Assembly (NCBI GenBank): GCA_963696505.1 | Contig: CAVOKN010000023.1 | Coordinates: forward strand, 248,001-312,000 | Length of the DNA stretch: 64,000 nucleotides | From: CAVOKN01 sp963696505 | Lineage (GTDB): Bacteria > Pseudomonadota > Gammaproteobacteria > Burkholderiales > Rhodocyclaceae | Reading direction: 5' to 3' | In this document: piece after piece, positions 43,947-51,640 of the stretch | Layout of the letters: each line of letters begins with the position of its first letter | Numbering within the stretch: the first letter of the stretch is position 1 | Translations under genes and position numbers: made by a program | The notes under the pieces: generated by a model | Database searches by the model: none | The model's input: the letters and a program-made list of their open reading frames with translations, nothing else | Told to the model about the DNA's origin: nothing

Positions 43947-43949
43947 TGC

Positions 43950-43977
43950 AGGATTCAGGATCTAGGATTCAGGATTC
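43950..43977. repeat. Heptanucleotide tandem repeat, array 2
   Basis: Four copies of AGGATTC with one AGGATCT, starting 4 bp upstream of the waaF start codon. It thus provides the region where a ribosome-binding site would lie. Confidence 0.85.
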
Positions 43978-44015
43978 AGTCAAATTTCGCGCGGCGGAGC
44001 CGCGCCAAGAGTTGG

Positions 44016-44075
44016 CTAGATCCTAGATCCTAGATCCTAGATCCTAGATCCTAGATCCTAGATCCTAGATCCTAG
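44016..44075. repeat. Heptanucleotide tandem repeat (CTAGATC)n, array 3
   Basis: About 8.5 uninterrupted copies of CTAGATC. The stop codon of the zinc-finger gene (44072-44074) is made by the last repeat. Because 7 is not a multiple of 3, gain or loss of units here would alter only the non-coding gap, but it could affect waaF expression. Confidence 0.92.
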
Positions 44076-44278
44076 TGATGTCCCTTGGGCCGCTCGCCCT
44101 TGAACACATACCGCGTCCCGCAGTACGGGCAATACGCCTCCCCGGTCTTGGCCACGTCGAGGAACACTCTCGGGTGGCGCGCCCAGAGGGGGGAGTCGGG
44201 CAGCGGGCAGTGCAGCGGCAACTGCTTGGCGCCGACCTCGACAACGCGGGCCTGGTCCTTCTGATTCGCTTCAGCCAT
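44072..44278 (-). CDS. Small zinc-finger domain protein
   Basis: 68 residues. The Cys/His pattern LHCPLP ... ARHPRVFL ... YCPYCGTRYVFKGE matches the CHCC-type zinc finger found in mitochondrial NDUFS6 and small bacterial proteins. It is a short cytoplasmic protein often encoded next to ilvE or LPS genes in betaproteobacteria; function not established. It lies 15 bp downstream of ilvE on the same strand and its stop codon is part of the heptamer repeat. Confidence 0.88.
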   Translation of the reverse strand: MAEANQKDQARVVEVGAKQLPLHCPLPDSPLWARHPRVFLDVAKTGEAYCPYCGTRYVFKGERPKGHH

Positions 44279-44293
44279 CGGATTCTTTCCTGA

Positions 44294-45214
44294 TCACACG
44301 TAGGCGAGCCATTCGCGGTGCGCTTCCAGCCGGCCGTTCACCAGGTCGAAGAAGCGCTGCTGGATCTTGCTGGTGATAGGGCCGCGGTGGCCTTCGCCGA
44401 TCACCCGGTTGTCGAGTTCGCGGATCGGCGTCACTTCGGCCGCGGTGCCGGTGAAGAAGGCCTCGTCGGCGATGTAGATGTCGTCGCGCGTGAGCCGCTT
44501 GGAGATCACCGTGTAGCCGAGTTCCTTCGCCAGCACATGCACCGAGGCGCGGGTGATGCCGACCAGCGCCGAGGCGATCTCGGGCTCGTAGATCTGCTGG
44601 TCCTTGATGACGAACAGGTTCTCGCCGGCGCCCTCGGCGACGAAGCCGTCCACGTCCAGCAGCAGCGCCTCGTCGTAGCCGTGTTCGACGGCCTCCATGT
44701 TGGCGAGGATCGAATTGGCATAGGTGCCCGAGTACTTGGCGCGGCACATCGACACATTCACGTGGTGCCGCGCATAGCTGGAGGTCTTGACGCGGATGCC
44801 TTTCTCCAGGCCCTCCTCGCCGAGGTAGGCGCCCCAGGGCCAGGCGGCGATCGCCACATGGACCGCCGCGCCCTTGGGAGAGACGCCCATCTTCTCCGAA
44901 CCGTAGAAGGCGATCGGCCGCACGTAGCAGGACTCCAGCTTGTTGGCGCGCACCACTTCCTTCTGCGCCTCGATCAGCGTGGCCCGCTCGTGAGGGATCT
45001 TCATCATGTAGATGTGGGCCGAGTTGTAAAGCCGGTCGGTGTGCTCCTTGAGGCGGAAGATCGCCGTGCCCTGGGCCGTCTTGTACGCCCGCAGTCCCTC
45101 GAACACCGCCAGGCCGTAGTGCAGGGAGTGCGTGAGCACGTGGGTGTTGGCCTCGCGCCAGGGCACCAGCTTGCCGTCGTACCAGATGAAGCCGTCGCGA
45201 TCGGCCATCGACAT
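44294..45214 (-). CDS. ilvE: Branched-chain amino acid aminotransferase
   Basis: 306 residues, class IV PLP-dependent transaminase, last step of Val, Leu and Ile synthesis. MSMADRDGFIWYDGKLVPWREAN opens it; LHYGLAVFEGLRAYKT, the PLP lysine in CRAKYSGTYANSILA, EGAGENLFVI and FFTGTAAEVTPIRELD are all present. The ATG at 45214 is preceded by GGAG at 7 bp; upstream in-frame codons look non-coding. It is divergent from the Nudix gene across ~110 bp. Confidence 0.95.
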   Translation of the reverse strand: MSMADRDGFIWYDGKLVPWREANTHVLTHSLHYGLAVFEGLRAYKTAQGTAIFRLKEHTDRLYNSAHIYMMKIPHERATLIEAQKEVVRANKLESCYVRPIAFYGSEKMGVSPKGAAVHVAIAAWPWGAYLGEEGLEKGIRVKTSSYARHHVNVSMCRAKYSGTYANSILANMEAVEHGYDEALLLDVDGFVAEGAGENLFVIKDQQIYEPEIASALVGITRASVHVLAKELGYTVISKRLTRDDIYIADEAFFTGTAAEVTPIRELDNRVIGEGHRGPITSKIQQRFFDLVNGRLEAHREWLAYV

Positions 45215-45326
45215 GATGTTTCTCCGCATTTCCAAGGGAAGGCGCGATTCTAGCGCAACGGGCCGGGCCTGCCGAAGCGGCGCGGGTCGCGCGGTAGAAT
45301 GGCGCCCGCCCATGCACAGAACCGCC

Positions 45327-45773
45327 ATGATCTGGAAACCCAATGTCACCGTTGCTGCCGTGATCGAGCGCGACGGGCGCTTCCTGCTGGTGGAGGAGGA
45401 GACCACCGACGGTGTGCGCTTCAACCAGCCCGCCGGCCACCTCGACGAGGGCGAGTCGCTGCTCGAAGCCGTCGCGCGGGAAACGCTGGAGGAGACGGCA
45501 CACCGCTTCGTGCCGCGCTTCCTGGTGGGCATCTACCAGTGGCGTCGGCCGGCGGGGGACGTCACCTATCTGCGCTTCGCCTTCGGCGGCGAGGTTCTCG
45601 GCCATGACCCGGGACAGGCGCTGGACGAAGGCATCCTGCGTGCGCTTTGGCTCAGCCCGGACGAACTGGCGCAGCGCTGCGAACGTCATCGCAGCCCGCT
45701 GGTGGCGCAGTGCATCGCCGACTACCTGGCGGGGCGGCGCTACCCCCTCGACCTGATCACCCACTACGCATGA
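45327..45773 (+). CDS. Nudix hydrolase, NudJ-like
   Basis: 148 residues (an ATG at 45312 would add 5). The Nudix box GHLDEGESLLEAVARETLEET carries the metal-binding REUxEE core, and MIWKPNVTVAAVIERDGRFLLVEEE resembles NudJ, which dephosphorylates hydroxymethylpyrimidine pyrophosphate and other nucleoside or isoprenoid diphosphates. Its stop overlaps the next start (ATGA), and mnmA follows, an arrangement common in gammaproteobacteria too (nudJ-mnmA). Confidence 0.9.
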   Translation: MIWKPNVTVAAVIERDGRFLLVEEETTDGVRFNQPAGHLDEGESLLEAVARETLEETAHRFVPRFLVGIYQWRRPAGDVTYLRFAFGGEVLGHDPGQALDEGILRALWLSPDELAQRCERHRSPLVAQCIADYLAGRRYPLDLITHYA

Positions 45774-46333
45774 TCAGGGCATTGCTGCCGCCGCTGCTGC
45801 TGGCCGCCGGCTGCGCCCAGGCCGCGCAGGAGGTCGCCGTCTGCTACAACTACGGCTGCCTCACCGAGGCGCGCATCGCGTACTCCGAAAGTCAGCTCGC
45901 GGCGATCGGTGGCTTGCTGGCCGGGGCGCAGGATGCCGAGCGCGAACGCAGCGTGCTGGCGCTCGCCGTCGGCCTGCTCTACGCCTGGGCGGGACTGGTG
46001 TCGCCGATCGCCGCCGACCGCGGTGGCGACTACGCCGACGACGCGGTTTATGGGCGCATGGACTGCATCGACCATGCCACTTCGACCACGCGCCTGCTGC
46101 AGATGATCGAGGCGCGCGGCTGGCTGCGCTTCCACCGGGTGCTCGACTCCCAGCGGCGCGCGCCCTTCATCGTCAATCAGCATTTTTCCGCGGTCGTGGA
46201 GCAGACCGTGCCGCCGCCCGAGACCGAGGGCGCCGGGCGCTACGCGATCGACTCCTGGTTCTACGATAATGGCATGCCGGCGGTGGTGCTGCCGCTGGAC
46301 GACTGGCTGAAGGGAGCGGGGCCCGATGTCTGA
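45770..46333 (+). CDS. Conserved hypothetical exported protein
   Basis: 187 residues. Short signal peptide MIRALLPPLLLAAGCAQAA, possibly a lipobox at AAGC. The mature part has paired Cys in VAVCYNYGCLTEA, a helix-rich middle and the segment GRMDCIDHATSTTRLLQMIEARGWLRFHRV, then HFSAVVEQTV and YAIDSWFYDNG. I do not recognise the function; the combination of Cys, Asp, His near RMDCIDHA and late DSWF recalls papain- or transglutaminase-like folds, but this is weak. Overlapped on both sides (nudJ-like by 4 bp, mnmA by 8 bp). Confidence 0.8.
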   Translation: MIRALLPPLLLAAGCAQAAQEVAVCYNYGCLTEARIAYSESQLAAIGGLLAGAQDAERERSVLALAVGLLYAWAGLVSPIAADRGGDYADDAVYGRMDCIDHATSTTRLLQMIEARGWLRFHRVLDSQRRAPFIVNQHFSAVVEQTVPPPETEGAGRYAIDSWFYDNGMPAVVLPLDDWLKGAGPDV

Positions 46334-47438
46334 GAAGCGTACCGTGGTGGTGGGGATGTCCGGCGGTGTCGATTCCTCGGTCGCCGCGATGCTGCTCAAG
46401 CAACAGGGCTGGCGCGTGATCGGCCTGTTCATGAAGAACTGGGAGGACGACGACGACGAGGAATACTGCTCGACGCGCCAGGACCTGATCGACGTCGCCG
46501 CGGTGGCGGACGTCCTGGGCATCGAACTGGAAGTCGTGAATTTCTCGGCGCAGTACAAGGAGCGCGTGTTCGCCGAGTTCCTGCGGGAATACCAGGCGGG
46601 CCGCACGCCCAACCCGGACGTGCTGTGCAACGCCGAGATCAAGTTCCGCGCCTTCCTCGACCACGCGCTGGCGCTGGGCGGCGAGCGCATTGCCACCGGC
46701 CACTATGCCCAGGTGCGGGAGTTCGACGGCGAGTTCCAGTTGCTCAAGGCCGAGGACGGCACCAAGGACCAGAGCTACTTCCTTTACCGGCTGAACCAGG
46801 CACAGCTCTCCCGGACGCTGTTCCCGCTGGGCGGGCTGTACAAGCGCGACGTGCGGCGCATGGCGCTGGCCGCGGGCTTGCCCAACCACGCCAAGAAGGA
46901 TTCCACCGGCATCTGCTTCATCGGCGAGCGGCCGTTCCGCGAATTCCTGTCGCGCTACCTGCCGCCGCGCCCGGGCGAGATCCGCAGCCTCGACGGCGCC
47001 GCGGTCGGCCGCCACCACGGGCTGATGTACTACACCCTGGGCCAGCGCAAGGGCCTCGGCATAGGCGGCGTGGCGGGCCACGAGGACGAGGCGGGCGAGC
47101 ACGAGGCCTGGTATGTCACCGGCAAGGACATGGCGGCCAACGTGCTCTACGTGGTGCAGGGCCATGACCACCCGGCACTGCTCGCCGAGCGCATCGTCGC
47201 CGCCGACCTCACCTGGGTGAGCGGCCGCCAGCCGCATACCCATTGGGTCTATACCGCCAAGACGCGTTATCGCCAGCCCGACGCGGCCTGCGAGATCGAG
47301 GCAGTTGACGCCCGGCACTGCGACATCGCCTTCGCCGCGCCGCAGTGGGCCGCCACGCCCGGTCAGTCGGTCGTCATCTACGAGTCGAAGGTCTGCCTCG
47401 GCGGCGGAATCATCGACAAGGCCACGGCCAGTTTGTAG
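46326..47438 (+). CDS. mnmA: tRNA-specific 2-thiouridylase MnmA
   Basis: 370 residues. The PP-loop VVGMSGGVDSSVAAMLL binds ATP; the catalytic Cys pair is in NPDVLCNAEIKF and DSTGICFIGER; DQSYFLYRL and GRHHGLMYYTLGQRKGLGIGG are family marks. It thiolates U34 of tRNA Lys, Glu and Gln using persulfide sulfur. The start ATG overlaps the previous gene by 8 bp. The downstream gene is convergent. Confidence 0.97.
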   Translation: MSEKRTVVVGMSGGVDSSVAAMLLKQQGWRVIGLFMKNWEDDDDEEYCSTRQDLIDVAAVADVLGIELEVVNFSAQYKERVFAEFLREYQAGRTPNPDVLCNAEIKFRAFLDHALALGGERIATGHYAQVREFDGEFQLLKAEDGTKDQSYFLYRLNQAQLSRTLFPLGGLYKRDVRRMALAAGLPNHAKKDSTGICFIGERPFREFLSRYLPPRPGEIRSLDGAAVGRHHGLMYYTLGQRKGLGIGGVAGHEDEAGEHEAWYVTGKDMAANVLYVVQGHDHPALLAERIVAADLTWVSGRQPHTHWVYTAKTRYRQPDAACEIEAVDARHCDIAFAAPQWAATPGQSVVIYESKVCLGGGIIDKATASL

Positions 47439-47527
47439 GTTGACTCAGGCGAAGCGCAGCGGACGTTCGGCGGCTGGCGTCGCGGATTTGGCGCCGGGAC
47501 CCTTGATCCGGCCTGCGAATAGGCGCT

Positions 47528-49009
47528 TCACGAGGACTGACTCTTGATCAGCGGCTCGGCGTCGGGGTAGAACTGCTCCAGCAGGCCGGCGATGCACTCG
47601 CTTGCCAGCGCCTCGATTTCTTCCTGCAGGGCAGCCGGATCGCCGGCGGACTTTGCGCGCTCCCACAGGGCGCGGATTTCCTCGCGCCGGCTTGCCGCAC
47701 AATCGGCCACGCTATCCTGCCAGAAGGCCGGATGCTCGCTCTCGGCGAAGTCGCCGCGGCCGCGGCCGAAATGGATCACCGCCAGGTAGCGCAGCACCGC
47801 GGAGCGCAGCAGGCCCTCGAAGAATTCGGGCGACCAGCGCAGCGAAGCCTGCGTCTGGCCCTTCACCAGGTTGTAGCCGCGGGCGATGCTGCCCGCTCCG
47901 AGCGCCCCCAGCACGCTGCCACTCACCACGCCGCTGCCGAAGCTGAAGCCCCCCGCCGCGAGATCCGCTGCCAGACCGCCCAGCGCACCGGTGACCAGGC
48001 CACCCAGCATGGCCGCCAGACCGGCGTTGACGGGCCGGGTGGCTGCAAAGTCAGCCGCCAGGCGACGGCGGATCTCGCTGGCGGCATGGCCTTCGAGGCC
48101 GTGCAGTTCGATCAGCGCGTCGGTTGCGGCACGGATGTCGGTGGCTAGGCGCTGCGCCAGCGCCGCCATGGCATTGTCCTTGTCGGCGCGGTCGGGATCG
48201 CTGCGGGTGGCGAGCGCCTTCATCAGTCCGACTGCCTTCTGCGCCAGCGCGCGGTTCGGCAGCTCCTCGCGCTCGCACAGCGCGCGGGCGAGCTGGCGCG
48301 CGATGATGCTCATCGATTTGTGGAAGCGCGCGAGGTTCTTGTCGCGCCAGGCCTGCGTCAGCCGCGCGAACGCGCCCTGCTTTTCCAGCGGCAGCAGTGC
48401 GCCCACCGCGCGCAGCAACTCGCCTTCCTGCACCCAGCAGCGGGCGAAGGCGTCGAGGCTCATCGTCGCCCGGACAACGCCGTGGCCCGCCAACTGGCGT
48501 TGCCAGGCCTCCTCGTCGGCGCGCTCCAGCTCCGGGCTGCGCGGCGGGCCGGTCTGGTTGAGCAGCAGGATCACCGGCTTGCCGATCCAGGCGAGGATCT
48601 CCATCTCCAGCGCAACGTAGCCGGCATCCTCCGGCGCCTCGGCGGCATTGACCAGGTAGAGAATGACGTCGGCTTCGTCGCGGGCGTTGCGCATCGCCTG
48701 CTGGCTGCACCACAGCGGCCGGTCGCGGTAGCGGTCCCATACCTGGGTCAGCATCCAGCCGACGGGGTTGCCGGAATGCCGCAGCCGCTTCGCCAGCCGC
48801 GCCGTGTCGCCGAAGCCGGGGGTGTCCCACAGCCGCAGCGCGCAGCCGTCGGGCGTCTCCATCATCGGATAGGCGTCGCTCATGTCCGTGACATGAGCCT
48901 CGTCGCGCACCTCGCCCACGTCGCGGCCGAGCAGGGTGCGCGCCAGCGTCGTCTTGCCCGCGTTGGTGTGGGAGATCAGGCTCAAGTTGATGACGCGCGG
49001 ATCGCTCAT
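47528..49009 (-). CDS. GTPase with DUF3482-type C-terminus
   Basis: 493 residues. The N-terminal G domain has the P-loop SHTNAGKTTLARTLL, LRLWDTPGFGDTARL (G3) and LLNQTGP as a variant of NKxD. After about residue 290 a helical region with Gly/Ala-rich hydrophobic hairpins (MLGGLVTGALGGLAADLAAGG, VSGSVLGALGAG) suggests membrane association. The DUF3482 pattern (GTPase plus hydrophobic hairpin) is known but uncharacterised. Its start overlaps the stop of the DUF2868-like gene by 4 bp (ATGA), and these two families co-occur, so they likely form a complex at the inner membrane (inference). Confidence 0.88.
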   Translation of the reverse strand: MSDPRVINLSLISHTNAGKTTLARTLLGRDVGEVRDEAHVTDMSDAYPMMETPDGCALRLWDTPGFGDTARLAKRLRHSGNPVGWMLTQVWDRYRDRPLWCSQQAMRNARDEADVILYLVNAAEAPEDAGYVALEMEILAWIGKPVILLLNQTGPPRSPELERADEEAWQRQLAGHGVVRATMSLDAFARCWVQEGELLRAVGALLPLEKQGAFARLTQAWRDKNLARFHKSMSIIARQLARALCEREELPNRALAQKAVGLMKALATRSDPDRADKDNAMAALAQRLATDIRAATDALIELHGLEGHAASEIRRRLAADFAATRPVNAGLAAMLGGLVTGALGGLAADLAAGGFSFGSGVVSGSVLGALGAGSIARGYNLVKGQTQASLRWSPEFFEGLLRSAVLRYLAVIHFGRGRGDFAESEHPAFWQDSVADCAASRREEIRALWERAKSAGDPAALQEEIEALASECIAGLLEQFYPDAEPLIKSQSS

Positions 49010-50517
49010 GCCGCCTGCTCCGCGCCCGCGAGCAGGGCTTCCAGGACGGCGCGCTGCGCTTCTCCGGCCGCTGCGAGGTCGATCATGCCTGCGTCGTGAC
49101 CCGAAAGCGCGTTGCGCCATGCCTTGCGGCGCTGCGCCAGTCGCACCGGTGCCTCGGCCTCGGCGCCGAGGCGGCCGCGGTAGGCTGACTCGTCCACCAG
49201 CACCAGCAGACGGCGCGCACAGCGGCCTTCACTGACGAGCTGCGCCAGCCCGTCGCAGAGGCGGCCATGGGTTTCGTGCTCCGGCGTGCCCGCCAGGCTG
49301 AACACCAGCACCATCCAGTCCGCGGGCGGTGCGGTCGATCCGGCGAGCTGTGCCAGGTACTCATCCTCCGCGCCATAGTCGACGATCTCCGGATCCGGCA
49401 GGCGCAGTCCTTCACCGAGCGCGTCGCGCAGCAGTTGCGCGAGAGCCTGCCGCCCCGTTGCCGGCAGGTGATAGCTGTAGCAGACGAATCGCACCGTCGG
49501 GGCGGTCCCGGGACTGGCACCGAGCAGCCGGCGGAAGTAGGGGTCGCCGCGCGGCGGCAGGGGGAAGTCCGCGGCCCGGCGTCTCGCGTTCAGCCACGAT
49601 GCGATTCCCAACACGAAGCGAGGCAAGACGATGAACAGCGCTGCGGTGATCGCATAGAGGTGGATCCAGCGCGCCGCGTTTTCGCCCGGCTGATCGGGCG
49701 AGAAGCGCAGCGCCTGCCATTGCTCTGCCTGCGGCAGCTCGATGCCGCTCAGTGCGGAGGCCGGTGCCAGCACCGCGCCGACAATGCGAGCGACCGCCTG
49801 TGCGTCGAGGAAGGTGCTCTCCCAGCCTGCGCGGTACTCGAAACCGAGGCCGCGCAGGTACATCCCCGCCACCGCGCCGGCGGCCAGCAGCGCCGCCGAA
49901 ACATGCAGGATGGCTGCCGCGCGGGCGGCAGCCAACGCGCCGCCCCGCGCTATCCAGTCGGTGGCGAAGCGCGTCAGGGCCAGCGCTGCGACGCCGCCGT
50001 CCGTGGCCGAACGAACCGCCGTCGCCGCAGCCCCGAGCCGGCGTGACAGGAGGCGGCGAAGGCCGGAAGACGGCGAACGCCGCGTATCGCCCGCGCGGAG
50101 CAGTTGCTTCAGCGCAAGCACGGCGTATACGCCAAGGTTCCACAAGAGCATGCCCAGCAACGGAAACGCGACAATGTTGATGGCATTGCCGGCGCCGAGG
50201 TCGTGGAGAAGCGCACCGGCCACGAAGGCCGCGACGGGCAAAGCCCAGGCGATTCGCCATCCGCCCTTCAGCCTGGCGATGGTCCGCGGCACGGCAGGGA
50301 TCGACCGGCCGAGCGCATCCAGGACGAGGCCGGCGCGGCGCAGTAGATAGTCCTCCTCTTGCGCCGACAACGATGCCGCGCCTGCCTCTGCCTCTGGCGG
50401 CAGGCCGGCTTCACGGGCAATCCGGCGGCGCTGCGGCTCCGGAATGAGGCTGCCGTCCCGGTCCTCGCTCTCGATGGCGCGGGTCAGCAGTACCTGGCTG
50501 GCATCGGCTTCGTTCAC
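49006..50517 (-). CDS. DUF2868-type membrane protein
   Basis: 503 residues from a GTG at 50517 (VNEADASQVLLTRAIESEDRDG); the open frame continues upstream without similarity. About four to five hydrophobic segments are visible, for example AWALPVAAFVAGALLHDLGAG and IVAFPLLGMLLWNLGVYAVLAL, then a cytoplasmic C-terminal domain with SYHLPATGRQALAQLL and ADWMVLVFSLAGTPEHETH. DUF2868 proteins are encoded with the adjacent GTPase in many proteobacteria; function unknown. Confidence 0.83.
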   Translation of the reverse strand: MNEADASQVLLTRAIESEDRDGSLIPEPQRRRIAREAGLPPEAEAGAASLSAQEEDYLLRRAGLVLDALGRSIPAVPRTIARLKGGWRIAWALPVAAFVAGALLHDLGAGNAINIVAFPLLGMLLWNLGVYAVLALKQLLRAGDTRRSPSSGLRRLLSRRLGAAATAVRSATDGGVAALALTRFATDWIARGGALAAARAAAILHVSAALLAAGAVAGMYLRGLGFEYRAGWESTFLDAQAVARIVGAVLAPASALSGIELPQAEQWQALRFSPDQPGENAARWIHLYAITAALFIVLPRFVLGIASWLNARRRAADFPLPPRGDPYFRRLLGASPGTAPTVRFVCYSYHLPATGRQALAQLLRDALGEGLRLPDPEIVDYGAEDEYLAQLAGSTAPPADWMVLVFSLAGTPEHETHGRLCDGLAQLVSEGRCARRLLVLVDESAYRGRLGAEAEAPVRLAQRRKAWRNALSGHDAGMIDLAAAGEAQRAVLEALLAGAEQAA

Positions 50518-50796
50518 TGCGGATTTGCGGCTTCGCCACAGCGGCACGAATGCCGGTGCGGCGAAGCCGTCGATCGGATGGCACAGGCCATAGTGTGCCA
50601 CGAGCCGACGCCGCTACCGCCGCAAACGAGCAGTGCGGACGCATCCGCGGAATGCAGTATGGATATATTCGGCGGCGTGTGGAACAGGTCACGCCGCGCG
50701 GCGCCTCGCTGCGGCGCCTGCGGCGCAATTCACGGCCCATGACGAAGGAGAGCCTCAGAATCCGCCTCACGTTATCTAACAACCGAGGGATTGAAC

Positions 50797-50880
50797 ATGT
50801 ACACGTGGATCATTGGCGCAATGGCTCTGGTTCTTGTCGTAATGGTGCTGGGGTTCTTCACGAACCCGAACAAACAGTGA
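50797..50880 (+). CDS. Possible 27-residue single-membrane-span peptide
   Basis: MYTWIIGAMALVLVVMVLGF followed by a short polar tail FTNPNKQ. GAGGGA lies 7-8 bp upstream of the ATG. Codon use is ordinary for the region apart from several GTA/CTT-type codons. Small hydrophobic peptides of this form assist oxidases or other membrane complexes. No family assigned; it may be a chance frame. Confidence 0.35.
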   Translation: MYTWIIGAMALVLVVMVLGFFTNPNKQ

Positions 50881-50918
50881 CAATAGGATCGCCGATGAGG
50901 TGCGGTGCGCCGCGCTCC

Positions 50919-51055
50919 AGAGGTTGTGAAGAAATCGTAGCGAGCGGCCCGAGTTCGGTCCGAGGAGCGCAGGCGTACTAACTGGTACGCTCATTGGCAA
51001 AATCGGCAGCGCAGGATCGAAATCGGGACGCGCAGTAGATTTACTCACAACCTCT
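50919..51055. repeat. 137-bp MITE-like element with 11-bp terminal inverted repeats
   Basis: AGAGGTTGTGA at 50919-50929 is perfectly complementary to TCACAACCTCT at 51045-51055. Inside is a GCGTAC-N6-GTACGC hairpin near 50972. The element covers the last five codons and the stop of the hydrogenase protease gene. There is no transposase frame, so it is a non-autonomous repeat candidate. Confidence 0.6.
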
Positions 51056-51595
51056 CAGCGGCGCGCCGGGACGCACGCCCCATCGCGCCAGCACGCCCAG
51101 CGCCATCGCCACAGCCTCGGGCAAGCGCGCCTGGACCGGCGCGCTGAGATCGCCGCCGTATTCGTCCAGCACCACCGGTTGCACGCCGATCAGCCGAATC
51201 TCGGGTGGCAGCGTGCCGCTGATCTGGGCAAAGGCGAGCACGTCCTGAAACCCCGTCTGGTGCATGCTCAGCTTGCCCGTCGCGATGAAACGGGGGATTT
51301 CGTCGGCCTCGATGCAGCGCAGGCTACCGGGTTCCAGTCCGTAGTCCACGGCGTCGAAGATCAGCATCCGGCCCACGCCTTCCATCTCGTCGAGCAGGGC
51401 CATGCCGCGGGTACCGCCGTCCACCAGCCGAACGTGTTCGGGGAAGCTGTAGTCCTGCTCCAGCGCCTCGACGCAGCGCACGCCGAAGCCTTCGTCGGCC
51501 CACAGCACATTGCCCAGGCCCAGCACCAGTATCGTTCCATTGACATCCTTCCCGGCCTGAAGGCCGGAGATTCCTACGGCGCTCAGGCGCGGCAT
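51041..51595 (-). CDS. [NiFe]-hydrogenase maturation protease, N-terminus remodelled by IS insertion
   Basis: 184 residues. HyaD/HupD-type endopeptidase: TILVLGLGNVLWADEGFGVRCVEAL with the nickel-binding Glu (DEGFG), the central Asp in LIFDAVDYG and the conserved His in SMHQTGFQDVL. It removes the C-terminal tail of the hydrogenase large subunit after nickel insertion; the expected substrate ends in CMACAVH plus 15 residues and is encoded at 57237. The first 18 residues (MPRLSAVGISGLQAGKDV) lie in the right end of the IS605-type element, and no native start precedes TILVLGLG. The 3' end runs into a terminal repeat. It may still be active, expressed from a new start. Confidence 0.85.
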   Translation of the reverse strand: MPRLSAVGISGLQAGKDVNGTILVLGLGNVLWADEGFGVRCVEALEQDYSFPEHVRLVDGGTRGMALLDEMEGVGRMLIFDAVDYGLEPGSLRCIEADEIPRFIATGKLSMHQTGFQDVLAFAQISGTLPPEIRLIGVQPVVLDEYGGDLSAPVQARLPEAVAMALGVLARWGVRPGAPLRGCE

Positions 51596-51640
51596 TGAGT
51601 CGCCCCTGAGTCGCTTCGGTGGGTTCCTGCTGCTGGCGGT
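51540..51640 (-). ncRNA. Candidate omega RNA at the right end of the IS605 element
   Basis: In characterised TnpB systems the guide RNA overlaps the tnpB 3' end and ends in the flanking DNA. The equivalent region here contains the 7-bp CCGGCCT hairpin next to the element boundary. This is positional inference only; a transcript was not shown. Confidence 0.3.

Noticed and set aside
44016..44075. CRISPR array
   Set aside because: The 7-bp unit is directly tandem with no spacers; there are no cas genes.
50776..51048. 90-codon minus-strand frame over the terminal-repeat element
   Set aside because: It lies mainly within the 137-bp repeat; its translation is the inside of the element and not a gene.
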